DNA from: Microbacterium yannicii
GTDB taxonomy: Bacteria > Actinomycetota > Actinomycetes > Actinomycetales > Microbacteriaceae
Direction of reading: 5' to 3'
Assembly: GCF_024055635.1 (NCBI RefSeq)
Contig: NZ_JAMXMB010000012.1
Coordinates: forward strand, 33,818 to 97,817
Length of the DNA stretch: 64,000 nucleotides
Within the stretch, counting starts at the first letter, position 1, and the number at the start of each line of letters is the position of its first letter. A model generated the notes under the pieces. That model saw only the letters and a program-made list of their open reading frames with translations, ran no database searches and was not told the origin of the DNA. Below are positions 58,075 through 64,000 of this stretch, in pieces. Both the position numbers and the translations under genes were made by a program.

Positions 58075-58833
58075 ATGTCCGCGATCGCCGGCGACGCGGT
58101 CGGCGTCCTCGACCGGATGACCTGCATCCTCGAAGCGTTCGACGGCGACGACCGGGGCATGGGGATCTCCGAGCTGGCACTGCGCGCAGGCCTACCGAAA
58201 TCGACGGTCTCGCGCCTGGTCGCGACGCTGGTGCGCCAGAGATATCTCGAGCGCGACGGCAAGCTGATCCACCTGGGACTTCGGCTGTTCGAGCTGGGAC
58301 AGCTCGCCGAGCAGCCGCGCGAGCTCAGGATCGCCGCCCTGCCGGTCATGGCCGACGTTCGCAACCGCACCGGCGAGAACGTGCATCTGGCGATCCGGGA
58401 TGGGCAGGAGGCGGTCTGCATCGCCGTCATGCGCGGCCGGGCGGCAGGGCCGTCGATCGTGCGCACCGGGGGAAGGCTGCCCCTGCACGCGACCGCGCTC
58501 GGCAAGGCGGTGCTCGCCCACACAGTGGGGGACGACGTGCTGCCGGCGCCCCTGGTGCCGTGGACGCCGCAGACGATCACCGATTCGTCGGTGCTGCGGC
58601 GTCAGCTCGCCGGCATCCGCCGGGGCGGGCTCGCCACCGAGGCGGGGGAGTTCGTCGGCGGGGTGTCCTGTACCGCGAACGCGATCTTCGCGCCCGGGGG
58701 GACCCTGGCGGGAGCCGTGTCGGTCTCGGGCAACGGTGAGGAGGTCGATGCCGACCGGGTCGCGCAGGTGCTGCGTGCGGCGGCGATGACGATCACGCGT
58801 CGTCTCTCCGCGCTGCGAGCCCCCTCGGACTGA
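58075..58833 (+). CDS. IclR-family transcriptional regulator (pair 1, second)
   Basis: 252 aa, three bases after the previous stop. HTH ISELALRAGLPKSTVSRLV; effector domain with LHATALGKAVLAH. It is more like the second IclR of the other pair (63193): both have DxxMGISEL/LGVSEL after an acidic FDxDDxG segment, RLFELGQ and HATALGKA. Convergent with the TetR gene at 58858. Confidence 0.92.
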   Translation: MSAIAGDAVGVLDRMTCILEAFDGDDRGMGISELALRAGLPKSTVSRLVATLVRQRYLERDGKLIHLGLRLFELGQLAEQPRELRIAALPVMADVRNRTGENVHLAIRDGQEAVCIAVMRGRAAGPSIVRTGGRLPLHATALGKAVLAHTVGDDVLPAPLVPWTPQTITDSSVLRRQLAGIRRGGLATEAGEFVGGVSCTANAIFAPGGTLAGAVSVSGNGEEVDADRVAQVLRAAAMTITRRLSALRAPSD

Positions 58834-58857
58834 CGCCGGTCGGGCGGACCGGGGCCG

Positions 58858-59520
58858 TCAGCGCGCGGCGCGGTCCGTCATCGTGGCGACCACCATGTCG
58901 CCGATCAGGCGCCGGTGGGAGTCCTGGAGATCGGGGTCCAGCATGTCGCGCTCGAAGATGGCGGCGAAGGTGTGGCGATTGGCGACGTGGAAGCAGGCGT
59001 AGGCGCTGATCATCATGTGCACGTCGACGGCGTCCACATCGTCGCGGAAGGTGCCGGCGCGGACGCCGCGTTCGATGACCTCCTCGAGCAGCGTGATGGC
59101 GGTGGCGTTCTCGCGCAGGATGGTCTCGGACTGGCGCAGATGCTCGGCACGATGGATGTTCTCGATACTGACCAGCTGGATGAACGCCTCGTGAGTGGTG
59201 TGGTGGTCGTAGGTGGCCTCGGCGATCGTCCGCAGGGCGGCATCCGGCGACAGCTCTTCGACGTGGATGCCGCGCTCGACCTGGCGGATCTGGGCGTACA
59301 CGCGCTCCAGCACGGCGAGGTACAGCCCCTCCTTGGAGCCGAAGTAGTAGTAGATCATCCGCTTGGTGGTGCGCGTGCGCGCGGCGATCTCGTCCACGCG
59401 CGCGCCGGCGTAGCCGTTGGCGGCGAACTCGGCGGTGGCGATCCGGAGGATGTCGTCCTGCGTGCGGACCGCACGCTCGGTCGTCGGCGTCTCTCGCACA
59501 TCGCTCAGCTGATCGCTCAT
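58858..59520 (-). CDS. TetR-family transcriptional regulator
   Basis: 220 aa. HTH VDEIAARTRTTKRMIYYYFGSKEGLYLAVLE-type (VDEIAARTRTTKRMIYYYF), with an N-terminal RTQDDILRIATAEFAANG. The start overlaps the stop of the quinate/shikimate dehydrogenase gene (ATGA), so it is the last gene of the catabolic operon and probably regulates it. The palindrome GTACTAACTAGTAC at the operon's promoter is a good candidate site. Confidence 0.92.
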   Translation of the reverse strand: MSDQLSDVRETPTTERAVRTQDDILRIATAEFAANGYAGARVDEIAARTRTTKRMIYYYFGSKEGLYLAVLERVYAQIRQVERGIHVEELSPDAALRTIAEATYDHHTTHEAFIQLVSIENIHRAEHLRQSETILRENATAITLLEEVIERGVRAGTFRDDVDAVDVHMMISAYACFHVANRHTFAAIFERDMLDPDLQDSHRRLIGDMVVATMTDRAAR

Positions 59521-60446
59521 CGACCGCCCTTCCCCGTCCCTGACCGCTCCTCGGCGCTGATGAGCCCACGGAAATGCCGCTGCATTCTGTCGCGATCAGG
59601 CTGGATGCCCGTGATGATCTGGAGACTAGCGCATGCCTGTCCGACCGCCATCCGCCCTCCGTCGAGCACCGGGTGTCCTCGACGGGCGGCCTCCCGGATG
59701 AGGTCGGTCTCGAGGGGCCGGTAGACCACGTCCGACACCCACGCCTCCGGCGGGAGGAGGCCGAGGTCGAAGGCCACCCCGGGATGGTGGAGCATGCCCA
59801 TCGGTGTGGCATGCACGATCCCGCTCGCACCCGCGATGGCGGACGCCAGCTGCTCTGGCGAGAGCGTCGTGACGACCTGCGTCGGGAACCGGCGCCGCAT
59901 GCGGGCGGCGAGCTCGTCCGCGCGGCGCGGATCGGCGTCGAAGAGGTCGAGCCGTTCCGCGCCCTCCGACAGGAGGGCATAGGCGGTGGCGGCGCCTGCG
60001 CCTCCGCACCCGATCTGCACGACTCGCTGGAACGACGCGCCGGGCAGGCCGGCGAGGAGACCGTCGCGGTAGCCGAGCCAGTCGGTGTTGTAGCCGCGCA
60101 GGACGCCGGCGTCGAACACCACGAGGTTCACGGCGCGCAGGTGCGCGGCATCCGTATCGAGCTCGTCCACCAGGTCGAGGACCAGCTGTTTGCAGGGATG
60201 CGTGATGTTCATCGCGGTGAAGCCGGCGGCCTGTGCATCGGCGAGGAGGGCACCGACATCCTCCGCCGGGCGGCCCAGCTCCAGGAGGTCGAAGATGCGG
60301 TACTCGTAGTCGAGGCCGAGTGCACGTGCTTCGCCCTCATGCAGTGCGGGAGTCAGCGATGCGGTGATGCCTTCACCGATCAGCCCGACGAGGTAGCGGT
60401 CGCCGGGCGGGTGGGGAGTCGATGCGTCGGCACCTTGCCCCGTCAC
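59517..60446 (-). CDS. Quinate/shikimate dehydrogenase (QsuD/AroE-like)
   Basis: 309 aa from a GTG overlapping the upstream stop (GTGA). Substrate motifs SLTPALHEGEA and FTAMNITHPCKQLV include the catalytic Lys; the Rossmann part has VVQIGCGGAGAATAYAL, and HATPMGMLHHPGVAFD and VSDVVYRPLETDL follow. The NITHPCKQ and VVYxPxET features match the NAD-dependent catabolic enzymes such as corynebacterial QsuD better than biosynthetic AroE. It oxidises quinate or shikimate to the dehydro acids. It is coupled to the dehydroshikimate dehydratase gene, confirming a catabolic role. Confidence 0.92.
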   Translation of the reverse strand: MTGQGADASTPHPPGDRYLVGLIGEGITASLTPALHEGEARALGLDYEYRIFDLLELGRPAEDVGALLADAQAAGFTAMNITHPCKQLVLDLVDELDTDAAHLRAVNLVVFDAGVLRGYNTDWLGYRDGLLAGLPGASFQRVVQIGCGGAGAATAYALLSEGAERLDLFDADPRRADELAARMRRRFPTQVVTTLSPEQLASAIAGASGIVHATPMGMLHHPGVAFDLGLLPPEAWVSDVVYRPLETDLIREAARRGHPVLDGGRMAVGQACASLQIITGIQPDRDRMQRHFRGLISAEERSGTGKGGR

Positions 60447-62287
60447 GCGAGGACCCCTTCGCCGGCGCGGCGGTGCTGATACTGCGCCGCCAGGCGGACC
60501 GGCGCGTTGAGCGCCCCGTACCCCGCGTACCCGCCGCGACGCTCGACGACCTCGAGGAACACCGTGCCGATCGGGTGCGTGTAGAAGTGCAGGAACTCCC
60601 CGGCCTCGTCGCGGTCGTACATGACGTTCAGCTCCCGCAGGTCGTCCAGGAGAGCGGGGTCGATCTGGTAGCGCGCTTCGATGTCGTCGTAGTAGTTCGA
60701 CGGGATGTCGAGCGGCCGGAAGCCGCGCGCGCGAGCGGCGCGGGCGAGCTCGAGGACGTCGGAGGTCGCGAACGCGATGTGCTGCGGCAGGATCGCGTCT
60801 TCGCCGGCTCCCGAGGGCACCAGGTTCAGGGCGATCCGCAGGACCTCGTTCGGGCTGTGCAGCACCTGACTGCGCACCAGGCCGACGGGGGCGGCCACCT
60901 CGACCGATGCCTCGGTGCGAAGGTCGAGGACGGAGTGGAAGAAGAGCACTGCGGCATCGAAGTGCTGCCAGGGCTGAGCGAGGTTGAGATGGTCGACGCG
61001 CTCGATCATGCCCGCGTCGTCGCCGTCAGGCGCGCCGAATTCACCCACCCACCTCGGCTCCGCTCCTCGGCCGGCGCCGAAGAACACCTCGGAACCGTCG
61101 GGAGCGCTCACGCCGACCAGCGGCTCGTCGCCCTCGCCTTCGGCGCGGGGCACCTCGGGGGCGAACAGCTGTCTGGCCCTGCGCAGGGCGAGAGAGGGAT
61201 CGCCCACCGAGAGGCCGATGCCCGCGACGGTCGGCTGCGCGCGTCCGGATTCCGGAGCGCCGAGGACGACCCGAGCGGCGCCGTGAGTCCAGAGCTCCAC
61301 GGGCTTGGTGCGATGCTCCCCGTGCGGCCGGAAGCCGAGCTGAGCCAGAAGCCGCCGGAGCTCAGCCACCTCGCCGGTGCGCAGCTCCACGTAGTTGACG
61401 TCGGCGGGGGGCTCGACCGCTGGCAGGTTGTGCGTCGACATGCGCGCGGCGCGACCGCCGGCAGGGGCGCCCAGAGCCGCCGCCGTCTCGTGCTCCAGCC
61501 AGCGCAGCGACCGCCGTGCATCGATGGCGGTGGCCAGCGGATCGGCCTGGCGGAAGGTGTCGTTGAAGATCTCCAGCGAGACGGGGCCGTCGTACCCGGT
61601 GCGCACCAGGTGAGCCATGAACGTTCCGAGGTCGAACCCGCCCTCGCCCGGAAACAGGCGGTGGTGCCGGCTCCACGAGAGCACATCGAGAGAGAGCAGC
61701 GGGGCATCCGCCATCTGGACGAAGAAGATCTTCTCGGCCGGGATGGTCTCGATCGCCTCGGGATTGTGGCCGCGCGACAGGATGTGGAAGCTGTCCAGGC
61801 ACAGGCCGATACGGGGATGGTCGGCGAGCCGCACGATGCGTGCGGCAGCTTCGTAGCTGTCCACGAACCGGCCCCAGGCGAGCGCCTCGTACGCCACGCG
61901 CACCCCGAAGCGGGCGGCGACATCACCCAGCTGGCGCAGCTGGGCGGCGGCGAGCTGCTCGTCGCCGCTGCGCGCGGTCGCGACGTTGCTGCACAGCAGC
62001 ATGGTCTCGATGCCCAGGCGGTTCATGAGGGCGAACTTCGCGGCCGCGCGGCGGAGGTTCTGCTCGAGGAGCTCGGGACCCACTCCCTCGAAGTCCCGGA
62101 AGGGCTGGTAGAGGTCCAGTGTCAGTCCGAGCGCGCTGGCGCGGTCGCGGATGTCCTCCGGCGAGTGGGGGGAGGCGATGAGGTCGGGCTCGAAGATCTC
62201 GACTCCGTCGAACCCCGCCGTGCTCGCGGCGACGAGCTTCTCGTCGAGCGTTCCGCTCAGGCAGACCGTCGCGATCGACGTGCGCAT
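60443..62287 (-). CDS. quiC: 3-Dehydroshikimate dehydratase fused to HPPD-like domain (QuiC type)
   Basis: 614 aa. The N-terminal TIM barrel (about residues 1-275) has the metal ligands of bacterial dehydroshikimate dehydratases: Glu134 (AYEALAWG), Asp165 (LCLDSFH), Gln191 (FVQMADAP) and Glu239 (SLEIFND). After a linker, residues about 295-605 form a 4-hydroxyphenylpyruvate-dioxygenase-like vicinal-oxygen-chelate domain with VDHLNLAQPW, HIAFATSDV and FLEVVERRGGYAGYG. This fusion is the QuiC form that produces protocatechuate from dehydroshikimate. The start has GGGAGG upstream. It is the first gene of the operon quiC - qsuD-like - tetR. Confidence 0.94.
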   Translation of the reverse strand: MRTSIATVCLSGTLDEKLVAASTAGFDGVEIFEPDLIASPHSPEDIRDRASALGLTLDLYQPFRDFEGVGPELLEQNLRRAAAKFALMNRLGIETMLLCSNVATARSGDEQLAAAQLRQLGDVAARFGVRVAYEALAWGRFVDSYEAAARIVRLADHPRIGLCLDSFHILSRGHNPEAIETIPAEKIFFVQMADAPLLSLDVLSWSRHHRLFPGEGGFDLGTFMAHLVRTGYDGPVSLEIFNDTFRQADPLATAIDARRSLRWLEHETAAALGAPAGGRAARMSTHNLPAVEPPADVNYVELRTGEVAELRRLLAQLGFRPHGEHRTKPVELWTHGAARVVLGAPESGRAQPTVAGIGLSVGDPSLALRRARQLFAPEVPRAEGEGDEPLVGVSAPDGSEVFFGAGRGAEPRWVGEFGAPDGDDAGMIERVDHLNLAQPWQHFDAAVLFFHSVLDLRTEASVEVAAPVGLVRSQVLHSPNEVLRIALNLVPSGAGEDAILPQHIAFATSDVLELARAARARGFRPLDIPSNYYDDIEARYQIDPALLDDLRELNVMYDRDEAGEFLHFYTHPIGTVFLEVVERRGGYAGYGALNAPVRLAAQYQHRRAGEGVLA

Positions 62288-62332
62288 GGCACCTCCCTGC
62301 GGACACCGGCGCTGGTGCCCGCGTGATTCTTG

Positions 62333-62367
62333 TCTTTAGCGTTGCATGGATCTGTACTAACTAGTAC
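62333..62367 (-). promoter_or_regulatory. Promoter and palindrome upstream of the quinate/shikimate operon
   Basis: The palindrome GTACTAACTAGTAC (62354-62367) has 6-bp arms around AC. On the minus strand, TTAGTA (62360-62355) and TAAAGA (62338-62333) separated by 16 bp form a likely promoter for quiC, with the palindrome covering the -35. It is a probable TetR operator; IclR binding nearby is also possible because an IclR gene diverges from here. Confidence 0.65.
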
Positions 62368-62423
62368 GTTCGACAACCGAAGGGCGATCGACGACGATTC
62401 AACCCGCTGGGAGAGGACACTCG

Positions 62424-63185
62424 ATGATGAGTCTCGCCGAATGGAACACGACTCCCCCCGACACGCGCGCACCGGTCTCGGTGCTGGATCGCATCTTCGC
62501 GATCCTGGACGCCGTGAAAGAGTCGGACGGCTCGATCACGATCACCGACATCGCCGCCCGCACGGGGCTGCCCAAGTCGACAGTCTCGCGTCTCGTCACC
62601 GAGCTGACCGGCCAGCGTTACCTCGCACGCACCGAGGAGGGCGTCGCCCTCGGGCTGCGCCTGTTCGAGCTCGGGGCCCGAGCGAGCCTGCCCCGGCGGC
62701 TGGTCGCGGCGGCGGCACCCGTCCTGCGCAATCTGCGCGACATCACCGGCGAGCGCGTGGGGCTGTGGGTGCAGCAGGGGACCGACATGGTGTCGATCGC
62801 CGCGGTGGCCGGCCGGCTTCCGATGCTGCCGACCCGCGCCGGCATGCGGTCCCCGGCTCTGACGACCGCGAGCGGCAAGGCCTACCTCGCGTTCTGCGCG
62901 GATCCGGCCGTCGTCGACCGGATCAGCGCGCCACTCGTCGAGGACGACGCGGACCACTTCCGCGAAGAGCTCGCCCACGTCCGTGATGCCGTGGTGGCCA
63001 TGGATGTCGAGGCGTCGTACCCCGGCATCCTGGCCGTCGCCAGCCCCGTCCTCTCGAGCGCCCGCGCGGTGCTCGGCGCGATCTCGATCGCGGGTCCGAG
63101 CGGCGCGATGGACCCCGAGCGCGCCGCGCCGCTCGTCCGTGCTGCGGGGAGCACGGTGAGCCGGCGGCTCGCCGCGGCGGCGTAG
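62424..63185 (+). CDS. IclR-family transcriptional regulator (pair 2, first)
   Basis: 253 aa; ATG at 62424 (or 62427) behind GGGAGAGGA. HTH ITDIAARTGLPKSTVSRLV; effector domain with LTTASGKAYLAF and YPGILAVASPVL. It is divergent from quiC, the usual place for an IclR activator or repressor of aromatic catabolism. It resembles the first IclR of pair 1 at 57331 throughout, including LGLRLFELGARAS. Confidence 0.93.
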   Translation: MMSLAEWNTTPPDTRAPVSVLDRIFAILDAVKESDGSITITDIAARTGLPKSTVSRLVTELTGQRYLARTEEGVALGLRLFELGARASLPRRLVAAAAPVLRNLRDITGERVGLWVQQGTDMVSIAAVAGRLPMLPTRAGMRSPALTTASGKAYLAFCADPAVVDRISAPLVEDDADHFREELAHVRDAVVAMDVEASYPGILAVASPVLSSARAVLGAISIAGPSGAMDPERAAPLVRAAGSTVSRRLAAAA

Positions 63186-63192
63186 CGGCCCG

Positions 63193-63957
63193 ATGCGCAC
63201 CGCGAGCTGGACCGACTCGGTCAGCGTCCTCGACCGCGTGACCGCCGTCTTCGACGCCTTCGGCGAGGACGACGAAGGGCTGGGCGTCTCGGAGCTCGCC
63301 CGACGCGCCAATCTCCCGAAATCCACGGTGTCGCGGATCGCCGCAGACCTCGTCGCCCAGCGATTCCTCGACCGTGACGGTGAACTGCTGTACCTCGGGG
63401 TCCGGCTCTTCGAGTTGGGCCAGACCGTCCCGCAGCCGCGGATGCTGCGCCGGCTCGCGCTCCCCGTGATGAGGGAGCTGCGGGATGTCACCGGGCAGAC
63501 CGTGCAGCTGGCGGTGCTCGACGGCGCGGACGTGGTGGTCGTCGCGGTGCTGCGCGTCCCGTGCGCGCTGGAGCTCTCCACGCGGGTCGGCGGGCGGGAT
63601 CGCGCCCACGCGACCGCACTCGGCAAAGCCATCCTCGCGTTCTCGACGCCCGAGACGGTGACGCGCGTCGTATCCGGCGGGTTGACGAAGCAGACACCGC
63701 ACACCGTCGACGAACCGGCTGTCCTTCTGCGCGAACTCGCCGACATCCGCCGGCGCGGGGTCGCGGCCGAGCACGAGGAGTGCACGATCGGTGTGGCGGC
63801 GGCGGCCGGTGCCCTCCTCATCCCCGGAGAGGCGCCGAGCGCTGCCATCTCGGTGATCGGCCCCGTCGACGCGCTGCTTCCTGATCGTGTCACCCCGGCA
63901 GTGCGGGCCGCGGCGGTGACGCTCAGCCGTCGGCTGGCCGCAGACCGCGCACGCTGA
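63193..63957 (+). CDS. IclR-family transcriptional regulator (pair 2, second)
   Basis: 254 aa, seven bases after the previous stop. HTH VSELARRANLPKSTVSRIA; effector segment AHATALGKAILAF. It resembles the second IclR of pair 1 (58075), with RLFELGQ in common, and differs in the effector pocket. The window ends 43 bases after its stop, at an ATG (63998-64000) that could start a further gene. Confidence 0.93.
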   Translation: MRTASWTDSVSVLDRVTAVFDAFGEDDEGLGVSELARRANLPKSTVSRIAADLVAQRFLDRDGELLYLGVRLFELGQTVPQPRMLRRLALPVMRELRDVTGQTVQLAVLDGADVVVVAVLRVPCALELSTRVGGRDRAHATALGKAILAFSTPETVTRVVSGGLTKQTPHTVDEPAVLLRELADIRRRGVAAEHEECTIGVAAAAGALLIPGEAPSAAISVIGPVDALLPDRVTPAVRAAAVTLSRRLAADRAR

Positions 63958-64000
63958 TCTCTCGGGGTCACTCCACGAGAAGACGGGGTGGGTGCGCATG

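Noticed and set aside
60422..62326. 634-codon plus-strand frame opposite quiC
   Set aside because: Antisense to a protein with four identifiable metal ligands; no ribosome binding site and no domain.

Overview
The window is high-GC DNA with dense, co-directional, often ATGA- or GTGA-overlapped genes, several plausible leaderless transcripts and GTG/TTG starts. It contains no tRNA, rRNA, IS element or CRISPR array that I could see. Protein types (a DUF7882-like small protein, DUF2510, ANTAR regulators, GPH symporters, LacI-controlled glycosidase islands) and an intergenic GTTGAGCGAG-type repeat suggest an actinobacterium of the Microbacteriaceae, probably Microbacterium. The genus is an inference.

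Region 1 (1-45.8 kb) is a large glycan and uronate utilisation island. It starts inside a secreted multidomain protein (CBM9-like plus cadherin-like domains) and continues with a Gfo/Idh/MocA dehydrogenase, a CE7 acetyl esterase and a LacI regulator. After a DUF1990/MarR/SDR interlude come a GH35-like enzyme, a TetR regulator facing a six-hairpin glycosidase, an SBP_bac_1 sugar ABC importer without its own ATPase, an SDR plus GH43-like/discoidin/FN3 protein, and an operon of GH78 rhamnosidase, glucuronate isomerase and fructuronate reductase. Then follow an SBP_bac_5 oligosaccharide ABC importer with a fused permease-ATPase, a GH43, a second TetR, a GH1/GH2/MFS/SDR operon, an operon of beta-glucuronidase, mannonate dehydratase, gluconokinase and LacI, and a divergent GPH symporter-isomerase / Gfo-Idh pair. 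Nine copies of one 16-bp palindrome (consensus TGGCAANCGNTTGNCA) sit before most of these units, so the island looks like one LacI regulon. Glucuronate released by beta-glucuronidase can be followed to 2-keto-3-deoxygluconate (UxaC, UxuB-like, ManD). KDG kinase and aldolase are not in the window. The enzyme set (rhamnose-, glucuronate-, galactose-, arabinose/xylose- and acetyl-releasing) fits a rhamnose- and glucuronate-capped plant glycan such as arabinogalactan, a glucuronoxylan or plant glycosides. Apart from the leftmost protein and the binding lipoproteins, the enzymes have no signal peptide and probably act on imported oligosaccharides.

Region 2 (45.8-57.2 kb) is general-purpose: NAD(P)HX dehydratase, histidine phosphatase, an internally duplicated DUF6766 membrane protein with a 41-aa companion, a luciferase-like oxidoreductase, a DUF7882-type protein, two GAF-ANTAR regulators, a small unknown protein with a good promoter, two neighbouring proteins sharing a ~120-aa repeat (three copies plus one), a PPOX protein, CorA and a secreted ThuA-domain protein.

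Region 3 (57.3-64 kb) is a quinate/shikimate catabolic operon (QuiC-type dehydroshikimate dehydratase fused to an HPPD-like domain, QsuD-type quinate/shikimate dehydrogenase, TetR). It is flanked on both sides by a tandem pair of IclR regulators, the two pairs being paralogous and in the same order.
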